DNA of 38,898 bases from Candidatus Rokubacteria bacterium 13_1_40CM_68_15 (lineage in GTDB: Bacteria > Methylomirabilota > Methylomirabilia > Rokubacteriales > CSP1-6). Made by a program: the position numbers and the translations under genes. The stretch spans positions 1-38,898 of the forward strand of contig MNEG01000108.1 of assembly GCA_001917585.1 (NCBI GenBank), written 5' to 3'. Positions within the stretch are counted from its first letter, which is position 1. Every line of letters starts with the position of its first letter. Below the pieces are notes generated by a model. That model was not told the DNA's origin. It saw nothing but the letters and a program-made list of their open reading frames with translations, and ran no database searches. Below are positions 1 through 7,598 of the stretch, one piece after another.

Positions 1-586
1 CGTCCACGTTGCGATCCTTGAACGCGCCCGCCTGCTCGGTGTAAGAGCCGCGGAAGAACCGTGCCCCCGCCGCCTCCCAATCCTTGTAGGAGAGGCCGTA
101 GTGCTCCATGACTTTCTCGAACACCCACACGTCCGACGAGCCGGGTTTCGAGATCGCCAGGCGAATGGGTTTCTTCCCCTTGAAGATGTCGTCCATCGTC
201 ATGCCGGCGTAGGGCGTGTCGGCGCCGACGTAGAAGTGGAACGTGTTGAGGCTCATGTTGCCGGCCAGCGCCCGAAGATCCGGCATCTTGTGGCCCTGAT
301 ACGGATCCTCGCCCTTCATCGCGGCGTCGAGGAGCGGAGGCAGGCCCATGCCGATCTCGGCGTCACCCTTCTGCACGAGCACGGGGTTCTGGGTGCCGCC
401 GCCCGGAATGACCTTGACCGTGAGCTGCGCCTTCTCGCGCAGCAGCTCGGCCATGCCGCCCGAGATCGCGTACCAGCCGCCACCGACGGCGCCCGCCGTC
501 CACGTCAAGCTCAGCTGAGCCGTGGCCGGCAGTGCCAGCACCACGGTGGCGACGATCGCGACGAACGTCATTCCGGCTCGTTTCAT
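1..586 (-). CDS. TAXI-family TRAP transporter solute-binding protein (3' end outside window)
   Basis: Periplasmic binding protein of the TAXI type, which feeds organic acids or amino acids to a TRAP permease. About 195 residues are visible before the window edge cuts the C-terminal part. The N-terminus has a Lys/Arg start, a hydrophobic stretch and an Ala-x-Ala cleavage site near residue 23. The mature part opens with the family pattern TWTAGAVGGGWYAISGGMAE and continues with VKVIPGGGTQNP. The ATG at 586 is preceded by a good Shine-Dalgarno sequence, TTGGGAGGTT on the coding strand. It lies 71 bases downstream of the FAD oxidoreductase on the same strand, so it is probably the last visible gene of that operon. 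The substrate is not readable from the sequence. The TRAP membrane subunit is not in the window. Confidence 0.85.
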   Translation of the reverse strand, partial: MKRAGMTFVAIVATVVLALPATAQLSLTWTAGAVGGGWYAISGGMAELLREKAQLTVKVIPGGGTQNPVLVQKGDAEIGMGLPPLLDAAMKGEDPYQGHKMPDLRALAGNMSLNTFHFYVGADTPYAGMTMDDIFKGKKPIRLAISKPGSSDVWVFEKVMEHYGLSYKDWEAAGARFFRGSYTEQAGAFKDRNVD

Positions 587-657
587 CGGTAACCTCCCAA
601 GGTGTTGCGGCGCGCTTCAATATTGATGGACGCGAGCCGGCCGTCAAGCACGGGACT

Positions 658-1821
658 TCACTCGGCGTCGGGGCCGTGGCTCGCCGCGCGACGGGCGCCG
701 CGAGCGAACCGCGCCGGGTCGAACAGCGAGAGATCGAGCGATGGCTTGCCCTCGACCAGCCACTCGGCGACGTGACGGCCCGTTGCCGGCGAGTGCTGAA
801 AGCCGTGACCACCGAAGCCGACGGCGAGGAAGAATCCCTCCACACCTGGGGCCCAGCCGATGATGGCGTGGTCGTCCGGCGTTAGCGGCCTCAGCCCGGC
901 CCAGCCGCCGGCCACGCGCGCCTTCTCGACGATCGGCAGGCGATAGAGCGCCTTCTCCACCGTCTCCTCGACGCGAGACCAGTCCACGGGGGCGGCCAGA
1001 TCCGCGCCGACGTCTTCGACGTCCCCGGGTGAGAGGAGGAGCTGCTCCATCTCCTTGCGAAAGTAGAAGCCGCTGGCCCGGTCGGTCGTGAGCGGGACGG
1101 GGCCGGGTAGCTCGGGAAACGGCTCGGTGAAGAAGATGTGGCGGCGCCGCGGCAGCACCGGGACGCTGACGCCCGCCAATCGCGCCACGCGTGCGGCGGT
1201 GGGGCCGGCGGCATTGATCACGACACGCGTGCCGACATCACCCTGCGACGTGCGGACGCCCGCGACGCGTCCGTGCTCCACGATGAACGCGCTCACCTCG
1301 ACGCCTTCCACGATGCAGGCGCCCATCTCCCGGGCTCGCCGTGCGAAGCCGGCGGTGACCTCGGCGGGCCCGGCCATGCCGTCCTCGGGCCCCCACACGG
1401 CGCCGATCAGGTCGTCCACGCGGAGGGCGGGAACGAGCCCGCGCGCGTCGTCGGGCGAGAGCAGCCGCACGTCGACGCCCAGCCGGCGCTGGAGCGCCAT
1501 CCGCTCCTGGAACCCGGTGAGATCGACGGGGTCGGAGACGAGGAAGAGATAGCCGATCTTCCGGTAGCCGGGGTCGACGCCGAACTCCTCGACGAAACGC
1601 TCGAAGACGGCGATGGACTCCAGCGAGAAGCGAATCTCCGTCTCGGTGGAGAACTGGGCCCGGATCCCGCCCGCCGCCTTCGACGTCGTGCCGGAGCCGA
1701 CGGCCTCGCGCTCGAGGATCAGCACGTCGCGGAGGCCCCGGAGCGCCAGGTGGTACGCGAGGCTGCAGCCGACGACACCGCCACCGACGACGACGACGTC
1801 GGCCGAGCGCGGCAGCGTCAT
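658..1821 (-). CDS. FAD-dependent oxidoreductase, DAO family (sarcosine oxidase/D-amino-acid dehydrogenase-like)
   Basis: A 387-residue flavoprotein that probably oxidises an amino-acid or N-methyl-amine substrate. The dinucleotide-binding motif VVGGGVVG sits at residues 11-18, followed by an acidic residue ending strand 2 (LILERE), the usual FAD ribose contact. The C-terminal block GGWAGLRPLTPDDHAIIG followed by GFGGHGF is the typical second FAD-contact region of this family, and the length is normal. The start is the ATG at 1821, which overlaps the racemase-like stop in an ATGA arrangement, so the two are translationally coupled. A longer in-frame reading through to 2634 is only the shadow of the racemase gene. 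Substrate assignment (D-amino acid, sarcosine, glycine) is inference from the neighbours. Confidence 0.88.
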   Translation of the reverse strand: MTLPRSADVVVVGGGVVGCSLAYHLALRGLRDVLILEREAVGSGTTSKAAGGIRAQFSTETEIRFSLESIAVFERFVEEFGVDPGYRKIGYLFLVSDPVDLTGFQERMALQRRLGVDVRLLSPDDARGLVPALRVDDLIGAVWGPEDGMAGPAEVTAGFARRAREMGACIVEGVEVSAFIVEHGRVAGVRTSQGDVGTRVVINAAGPTAARVARLAGVSVPVLPRRRHIFFTEPFPELPGPVPLTTDRASGFYFRKEMEQLLLSPGDVEDVGADLAAPVDWSRVEETVEKALYRLPIVEKARVAGGWAGLRPLTPDDHAIIGWAPGVEGFFLAVGFGGHGFQHSPATGRHVAEWLVEGKPSLDLSLFDPARFARGARRAASHGPDAE

Positions 1822-2555
1822 CGGGCCGGGCGGGGGCCCACTCCGGCGACGAGGCTCGCGTGAACCATGCGGACCAACGAGACGACGTCGAAGACAGGCC
1901 GGCCCGTGGCGCGTTGAATGTCGAGCGTGTACGGCGGCATGTTGGTGCACTCGAGGACGATGGCGCCGATGTCGGGGTGATCGGCGACGAGGCCGCGGGC
2001 GATCTTCACGTGCTCGTCCCGGGCGGCGTCGACGTCCAGCTCCAGCTCGTCGCCGAGCAGCACGCGCGTGAACTCCTTCTCGGTCTCGAGACCGGCGATG
2101 GCGAGCGGGATGTCCGGCCCGACGCCGGCACCCTCGAGATGCTCGGGTGTCAGCGTGCCGGCATTGACGGTGAGGATGCCGACGCGCCGCCGGGGCGCCA
2201 GCATCCGGTGGACGAGGGGGACGAGCAGCAGGCTCGACGTGAAGACCGGCACGTTGACGGCTCCCGACAGCTCGCGCTGAAAATTCACCAGGAACCCGCA
2301 GTTCGTGGTGATCGCTCCCACACCTTCCCGTTCGAGTGCACGGGCACCGGCGATGAACGCCGGCAGCAGGCCCGAGGCGCCCCGCCGGACGACGAGATCG
2401 GGATCGGCGCCGCTCACCCGGTGGTAGCGCACCGGGAAGTCGAACGTCGTGGCGTTCCCCATGTCGCCCGCAATCCGCGGGAAGCGCGTGTCGAGCATGA
2501 GGATGCCGACGGTGAAGCCGTACTGATTGAAGCCGCCGACGACCCGGCCCGTCAT
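1818..2555 (-). CDS. aspartate/glutamate/hydantoin racemase-family protein
   Basis: A 245-residue member of the Asp/Glu racemase superfamily. These enzymes use two cysteines as acid/base pair to invert or isomerise amino acids, hydantoins or maleate. Both candidate cysteines are visible: C86 in TTNCGF and C203 in LECTNMPPY, at the positions expected for the two pseudo-symmetric halves. It is the first gene of a minus-strand operon with the FAD oxidoreductase (4-base overlap) and the TAXI binding protein. This suggests uptake of a substrate, stereochemical conversion and oxidation. The ATG at 2555 lies 8 bases after a TACAGT -10-like box and has no Shine-Dalgarno sequence, so the mRNA may be nearly leaderless. 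It could equally be an arylmalonate-decarboxylase-like or maleate-isomerase-like enzyme; the exact reaction cannot be told. Confidence 0.8.
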   Translation of the reverse strand: MTGRVVGGFNQYGFTVGILMLDTRFPRIAGDMGNATTFDFPVRYHRVSGADPDLVVRRGASGLLPAFIAGARALEREGVGAITTNCGFLVNFQRELSGAVNVPVFTSSLLLVPLVHRMLAPRRRVGILTVNAGTLTPEHLEGAGVGPDIPLAIAGLETEKEFTRVLLGDELELDVDAARDEHVKIARGLVADHPDIGAIVLECTNMPPYTLDIQRATGRPVFDVVSLVRMVHASLVAGVGPRPAR

Positions 2556-2596
2556 GGGTCCATACTGTACCGCGGTTGTTGTACACTCGGGCGCGA
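2556..2596. promoter_or_regulatory. divergent promoter region between racemase-like gene and ABC operon
   Basis: About 40 bases separate two divergent genes. On the minus strand TACAGT (2564-2569) lies 8 bases before the ATG at 2555. On the plus strand TACACT (2582-2587) lies 9 bases before the GTG at 2597. Both fit -10 boxes giving very short or no leaders. A small inverted repeat TGTAC/GTACA (2566-2570 and 2581-2585, 10-base spacer) overlaps both boxes and could be an operator. No good -35 element is seen, so this remains a suggestion. Confidence 0.4.
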
Positions 2597-3373
2597 GTGG
2601 TCTCGGAAGCGATCGCCGTCCGAAAGCTCACCAAGACGTACGCGGCCCGTCAGGGCTCGGTCGTGGCGCTGGAAGACATCTCCTTCAGCATCGGTGAGGC
2701 TGAATTCGTGGCGGTGGTGGGGCCATCGGGGTGCGGCAAGTCCACGCTCTTGAAGATCCTCGCCGGTCTGCTGGCGACGACCATGGGCGAGGCCTTCCTG
2801 CGCGGCTCGCTCATCTCGGGACCGCGCCGCGACATCGGCGTCGTGTTCCAGGCGCCGGTGCTGTTCCCCTGGCGGACCGTCCTCGACAACGTGCTGCTGC
2901 CCGTGGACGTCCAGGGGCTCGGGCGCCAGGCCCATGAGCGCGCCGCGCTCGATCTCCTCCGCCTGGTGCACCTCGATGGCTTCGAGCACCGGTATCCGTG
3001 GGAGCTCTCGGGCGGGATGCAGCAGCGCGTCGCCATCACGCGGGCGCTCATCCACGACCCCGCCATGCTCCTGATGGACGAGCCCTTCGGGGCGCTCGAC
3101 GCCATGACTCGCGAGCACATGAACCTCGAGCTCCAGCGCATCTGGCTGGAGAAGCGCAAGACCGTGCTCTTCATCACCCACTCGATCCCAGAAGCCGTGT
3201 TCCTGGCCGATCGTGTGCTGGTGATGACGCCGCGACCCGGCTGCATCATGGACGACGTGCGCGTCAACATCCCGCGGCCCCGGCCGCTCGAGGTCATGAA
3301 CACGCCGGGCTTCGGCGAGTACGTGCGGGTCATCCGAAAGCAGTTCAACATCCGTGGGGGGCTCGACGGGTGA
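2597..3373 (+). CDS. ABC transporter ATP-binding protein (nitrate/sulfonate/taurine type)
   Basis: Cytoplasmic ATPase of an SsuB/TauB-like importer, 258 residues from the chosen start. Walker A GPSGCGKST is at residues 42-50. A Q-loop follows (VVFQAPVLFPWRTV). The signature is LSGGMQQRVAI, Walker B is MLLMDEPFGALD, and the switch histidine is in LFITHSIPEA. GTG at 2597 is chosen because it precedes the first conserved strand by a normal distance and follows a -10-like box. An in-frame TTG at 2576 would add seven residues but overlaps that box. The stop overlaps the GTG of the permease gene (GTGA). The partner binding protein is NMT1-like, so substrates such as sulfonates, aromatic acids or pyrimidine precursors are possible but unproven. 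Confidence 0.93.
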   Translation: MVSEAIAVRKLTKTYAARQGSVVALEDISFSIGEAEFVAVVGPSGCGKSTLLKILAGLLATTMGEAFLRGSLISGPRRDIGVVFQAPVLFPWRTVLDNVLLPVDVQGLGRQAHERAALDLLRLVHLDGFEHRYPWELSGGMQQRVAITRALIHDPAMLLMDEPFGALDAMTREHMNLELQRIWLEKRKTVLFITHSIPEAVFLADRVLVMTPRPGCIMDDVRVNIPRPRPLEVMNTPGFGEYVRVIRKQFNIRGGLDG

Positions 3374-4150
3374 AGACGAACACGCGCAACCTCATCCTCA
3401 CCGTGGCCCTCTTCTGCGTCTCGATCGGGACGTGGGAAGCCGTCGTCCGCTTCTTCCAGATCCCGCAGTTCATCCTGCCCGCGCCCTCTCAGGTGACGCT
3501 GGCGCTCTGGCGTGGTCTCAGCAGCGGCCTCTATCTCCGTCACCTCTACGTCACTCTGCTCGAGACGCTGCTCGGCTTCGTGCTCGGCTCGGCCCTGGGG
3601 TTCTTCCTGGGCACCGCGGTGGCCATGAGCCGCTGGGTCGAATACTTTTTCTATCCCTACATCGTGATGTTCCAGTCCCTGCCCAAGGTGGCGCTGGCGC
3701 CGCTCATCCTGATCTGGTTCGGGCTCGGGCTGACCTCGAAGGTCGTCAACGCCGCCCTGGTCGCGTTCTTTCCCCTGCTCGTCAACACCATGGTCGGCCT
3801 GCGCTCCGCCGACGAGGAGCGCGTGAGCCTGATGCGCTCGCTGGCTGCCCGCGACTCCCAGATCTTCTGGATGCTGCGCCTGCCCAACGCGTTGCCCTTC
3901 GTCATGGCCGGGTTGGACGTGGCCATGATCTTCGCCCTCATCGGCGCCATCGTCGCGGAGTTCGTGGGTGCCCAGTCCGGGCTGGGCATGCTCATCCAGT
4001 CGATGAACTTCACGATGGACGTCTCGGGCCAGTTCTCGGTGTTGCTGATCCTGTCGGTGCTCGGGCTCCTCCTGAATCGCTGCATCCTGCTCCTCCGGCG
4101 GCGGGTCCTCTTCTGGGATCCCTCGGAGAAGCAGCAACCCCAACCGTTAG
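3370..4150 (+). CDS. ABC transporter permease, SsuC/TauC type (probable frameshift near 3' end)
   Basis: Inner-membrane permease with about six hydrophobic helices and the ATPase-contact (EAA-type) loop around LRSADEERVSLMRSLAARDS. It starts at GTG 3370, coupled to the ATPase stop. Read literally, the frame runs past the expected end and into the next gene as far as 4398, adding a tail that is plainly the binding-protein gene read in a wrong frame. Removing one C from the CCCC at 4138-4141 ends the protein at TAG 4148-4150. That gives 259 residues, the normal family length, with the stop just before the Shine-Dalgarno of the next gene. I therefore infer a one-base insertion, either a sequence error or a recent mutation. 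Coordinates reflect the corrected gene. Confidence 0.85.
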
Positions 4151-4162
4151 GAAAGGTCAGGC

Positions 4163-5232
4163 ATGAAGGTCCGGCTGCTTGCTCGGCTCGTTCTCGCTGC
4201 CGTGCTGCTGACCCCGGTCGCCGACGCCACGGCCCAGATCAAGGTGCGCGTCGGCTGGTGCGCGCGCACGATTTCCGCGGCCACGACTCCGTTCGCCATC
4301 GCCACCAAGCTCGGCTGGTTCAAGAACGAGGGAATCGAGGTCGAGCTGATTCCCCTTCCCGGCTCGACGGATTGCACGACCAACGTGGCCATCCGTGAAC
4401 TGATGTTCGCGCTGCCCAGTGTCGAGCCCCTGGCCGTCGTCCGTCCGCAAGGCGTGAAGGCGAAGATCTATTACACCGCCTATCAGGGGAACATCTACGG
4501 CATCGCCGTTCCCGTCGACAGCCCGATCAAGAAGATCGAGGACCTCAAGGGCAAGAGCATCGGCGTCATCTCGATGGCCTCGGCCGGCGTGCACATCGCC
4601 CGCGCGCTCGTCACCGCCCACGGCATGAATCCCGGGACGGACGTCAACGTCGTCGTGGCCGGCGAAGGCGCGCAGACGGCGGCGCTCGTCCGCCAGAAGC
4701 AGGTGGACGCGCTCAGCCAGTTCGACACCCAGTACGCGATGATCGAGAACGCCGGCGTGAAGCTCCGAGTGCTCGAGACCAAGGACATCGACCGCTACCC
4801 GTCCAATGGTCTCCTCGCGCTCGAGGAGACGCTCAGGAACCGACGCAAGGAGGCGATCGCCGTCGCCCGGGGCTACGCGATGGGAACGATCTTCGCGATC
4901 ACCAATCCCGAGGCGGCGGTGCAGATCCTCTACGAGGTCTTCCCCCAGACCAGGCCCACGGGCAAAGACGAGGCCACGGCGATCAGCGACGACGCCAAGG
5001 TGCTGCGCGCCCGCGCCGCCAACTGGCGCCTGGACAAGGCCGGCGTCAAGCGCTGGGGCGAGAACTCCGTCGCCAACTACGCCGCCTACGTGGACTTCCT
5101 GCTGAAACAGGGGATCATCAAGCAGAGGGTGGAAGCGGGCGACCTGGGTGACGAACGAGCTGATCGACGAGATCAACAAGTTTCGACGCGGCCAGGATCG
5201 CGGCCGAGGCCAAAGCCTACAAGGTCAAGTAG
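4163..5232 (+). CDS. ABC transporter substrate-binding protein, NMT1/SsuA-like (two apparent frameshifts near 3' end)
   Basis: Periplasmic binding protein with a signal peptide (MKVRLLARLVLAAVLLTPV, then an Ala-rich cleavage site). The opening pattern is typical of NMT1/THI5-like proteins: a short strand, then PFAIATKLGWFKNEGIEVEL. The ATG at 4163 follows AGGAAAGG. The frame is normal up to the GDL codons near 5145, then degrades. Deleting one G from GGG (5146-5148) and one T from TTT (5181-5183) restores a family-like C-terminus, VTNELIDEINKFDAARIAAE, ending at TAG 5230-5232. The corrected protein is 355 residues. Uncorrected translation runs to 5290 with an Arg/Pro-rich nonsense tail over the next gene. 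The protein belongs to the ATPase/permease operon at 2597-4150. The ligand is unknown. Confidence 0.85.
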
Positions 5233-5238
5233 GGCGCG

Positions 5239-5776
5239 ATGCATCCGTGGCACGACGTTCCGCTGCAGGCCGACGGTGGCGAGGGCGTGAACGTCGTGAT
5301 CGAGATCCCCAAGGGATCGAGGGTCAAGTACGAGCTCGACAAGGCGGCCGGGCTCCTCGGCGTGGATCGCGTGCTGTACAGCGCGGTCCACTACCCCGCC
5401 AACTACGGCTTCCTCCCGCGGACGTTTTGCGAGGACGGCGACGCGCTCGACGCCCTCGTGCTCGGCCAGGAACCGGTCGTCCCCCTGTGCATCGTGCGGG
5501 CGCGCCCGATCGGCGTCATGATGATGATCGACGAGAAGGGCCGCGACGACAAGATCATCGCCGTCCACCGATGACCCCGAGTACGCGATCTACCAGGACA
5601 TCGCCGACCTTCCGCCCCACCGTCTCAAGGAGCTGGAACGGTTCTTCCTCGACTACAAGGTCCTCGAGCACAAGACCGTGAACGTCGAAGACCTGCGGGG
5701 CCGGGCCGACGCCGCTCGCGTCATCGTCGACGCCGAGAAGCTCTACGCGGGATCCTTCACGGCCAGGAGGCAGTAA
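5239..5776 (+). CDS. ppa: inorganic pyrophosphatase, family I (apparent frameshift)
   Basis: Soluble Mg-dependent pyrophosphatase that hydrolyses PPi to phosphate and so pulls biosynthetic reactions forward. Active-site blocks are visible: [34 protein letters not shown] and the signature [10 protein letters not shown]. The literal frame stops at 5574 (111 residues). The rest of the protein ([15 protein letters not shown]... to AGSFTARRQ) follows at once in the next frame and ends at TAA 5774-5776. Removing one C from CC at 5568-5569 joins the two into a 178-residue protein of normal length. Loss of an essential enzyme is unlikely, so a sequence error is the simplest explanation. The gene starts 6 bases after the binding-protein stop. 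Its last 34 bases overlap the convergent cyclase gene. Confidence 0.88.
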
Positions 5777-7464
5777 ACCGTCACCGGCTCCCGGGCGCCC
5801 TTCACCCGCTCGAGACGTCCCGGGCTCACCGTCACGAGGCCCGACACCCGGGCCAGCAGCTCCTCGGAGAGCAGCACTTCACCCCCGGCGGTCAGTGCCT
5901 GGATGCGCGCCACCATGTTCACGGCTGGCCCGACCACGCCGTACTTGAGGCGCTCGGGGCTGCCGATGTTGCCGGCCACCACCGGGCCGAGGTGAAGCCC
6001 GATGCCCATGGCGAGCTCGGGAAGCCCGTCGGCCCGGTTCTCCTCGTTGAAGACGCCCAGCGCCTGGTGCATCGCCCATGCGCAGCGCACGGCACGCTCG
6101 GCGTCGTTCGGCCCGCCGAACGGCGCACCGAAGAGCACGAAGATGGCGTCGCCGATGAACTCGTCGATCGTTCCCCCGCACTCGACGATCACCGGGGTCA
6201 TCCGGGCCAGATAGCGGTTGAGGAGGTCGATCATCGCCGCCGGTCCCAGGCGCTCGGACAGCTCGGTGAATCCGCGCAGATCCGACATCAGCATGGCGAC
6301 CTCGCGCACCTCGCCTCCGAGCCGCAAGGCGTCGCGGTCGCGCAGGGCTCGCTCGGCCAGCTCGGGGCTCACGTAGCGCCCGAAGGTCTCGCGGATGAAG
6401 TCGCGGTCGCGCAGCGCGTGAACCATGTCGCCCATGGCGCGGGTCAGCACGCCGATCTCGTCTCGGCTGCGGGGGGCGATCGTCACGTCCAGCTGGCCAT
6501 GGCGGATCCGCCGCGCCACGTCGGCGAGCTCGCGCAGGGGGCGCGCGATCCATCGCGCCACCGCCACCCCGCCGGCGGCGGCCACCACGAGGGCCAGGAT
6601 CCCGAGGCCGAGGGCGATCCGAGCTTCCGCGTCGATTTGCTGGGTGTAGTCGCGCTCCGGCACGACGACCTCGACGAGCCAGTTCAGATCACCGACGCTC
6701 AACGGGACGGCACGGCCGAGATAGCGCGTTCCCTGGTGCTCGAATTCGAACGTGGTCTGCTGCTCGAGCGTGGCCCTCTGCATCGTCGCGCTGGCCAGCT
6801 CGGCATCGATGACCTCGACGCGGGACGCCCCCGAGCCCCGCCGGCTCACCAGGATGGTCCCCTGGCCCGTCGCGATGAACACACGCCCGTGCTTCGAGAC
6901 CTGCAGGTCCTGGAGCGTGCCGGCCAGCCGATCGAGCGAGAAGTCGACGGTGAAGACGCCCCGGACGTCGCCGCGGGCGTCGAGGAGCGGCGCCGCGCAC
7001 GTGATGCCGAGGCCGCCGCCGGCGTAGAACTCGTAGGGCTCCGTCCACACCATGTCACGCTTCGCCGCCGCGGTGCGGAAGTACGGACGCTGCGACGGCC
7101 GGTACCCGTGGTCGTCCACCCTGCGTACCGGCTCGCGGCGTCCGTCGGGGAAGATTCGATCCTCCACCAGTCGGATCCGCTCGCCGACCGGAAAGCTGTG
7201 ATTCACGAACACGTTGCCGCGGTCGTCGCGCTTGGCGCCGACGAAGTGATCGGTGCGACTGCCGTAACTGATCCAGCTCACGTGCGGGTGCGCGCGCAAG
7301 AGCGCCAGCGTAAAGCGCTCGAGCGCCCCGGCGTCGTCGGGATCGAGCTGGCCCTGCTGAGCGAGCAGTGGGCCCAGCCGCACGGTGGACTCGGCGTCCT
7401 CCAGCGCGCGGTCGGCGTTCGCAGCCGTGAGCCGCGCCGCTTGCAGCATCGCGGCGTCGAGCAA
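5743..7464 (-). CDS. class III adenylate/guanylate cyclase with Cache-like sensor and HAMP domain
   Basis: Membrane signalling enzyme making cAMP (or cGMP). Order: an N-terminal membrane helix, an extracytoplasmic dCache-like sensor (PYFRTAAAKRDMVWTEPYEF, then GVFTVDFSLDRL), a second helix near residues 280-300, a HAMP region (ARPLRELADVARRIRHG) and the catalytic domain from about residue 385. Catalytic features are MLMSDLRGFTELS with the first metal Asp, EFIGDAIFVLFGAP with the second, and NIGSPERLKYGVVGPAVNMVARI. The start is unresolved. TTG 7464 or ATG 7449 are the first usual start codons, but the open frame continues upstream past 7600 and encodes an obvious helix (LALVGLVVLLTGLTGALIG, about 7500-7565) with no ATG, GTG or TTG. 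A non-standard start or an undetected indel is likely. Confidence 0.88.
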   Translation of the reverse strand: MLDAAMLQAARLTAANADRALEDAESTVRLGPLLAQQGQLDPDDAGALERFTLALLRAHPHVSWISYGSRTDHFVGAKRDDRGNVFVNHSFPVGERIRLVEDRIFPDGRREPVRRVDDHGYRPSQRPYFRTAAAKRDMVWTEPYEFYAGGGLGITCAAPLLDARGDVRGVFTVDFSLDRLAGTLQDLQVSKHGRVFIATGQGTILVSRRGSGASRVEVIDAELASATMQRATLEQQTTFEFEHQGTRYLGRAVPLSVGDLNWLVEVVVPERDYTQQIDAEARIALGLGILALVVAAAGGVAVARWIARPLRELADVARRIRHGQLDVTIAPRSRDEIGVLTRAMGDMVHALRDRDFIRETFGRYVSPELAERALRDRDALRLGGEVREVAMLMSDLRGFTELSERLGPAAMIDLLNRYLARMTPVIVECGGTIDEFIGDAIFVLFGAPFGGPNDAERAVRCAWAMHQALGVFNEENRADGLPELAMGIGLHLGPVVAGNIGSPERLKYGVVGPAVNMVARIQALTAGGEVLLSEELLARVSGLVTVSPGRLERVKGAREPVTVYCLLAVKDPA

Positions 7465-7598
7465 GGCACGCGAGCGCCCTCGCTGCTCGAGCCAGGCGAG
7501 GCCGCCGATGAGTGCACCGGTGAGCCCGGTCAGGAGAACGACGAGCCCGACGAGAGCAAGCGTGAACGGAGGACGGCGGCGCGGGCGGCCGGTGGAAG

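Noticed and set aside
658-2634. A single 658-residue fusion of the FAD oxidoreductase with an upstream domain
   Set aside because: The upstream part is Arg-rich shadow of the racemase-like gene in another frame; the real start is ATG 1821.
2650-4143. Long minus-strand open frame opposite the ABC ATPase and permease
   Set aside because: His/Gln/Asp-rich composition typical of high-GC antisense frames; the plus-strand genes have full family motifs.
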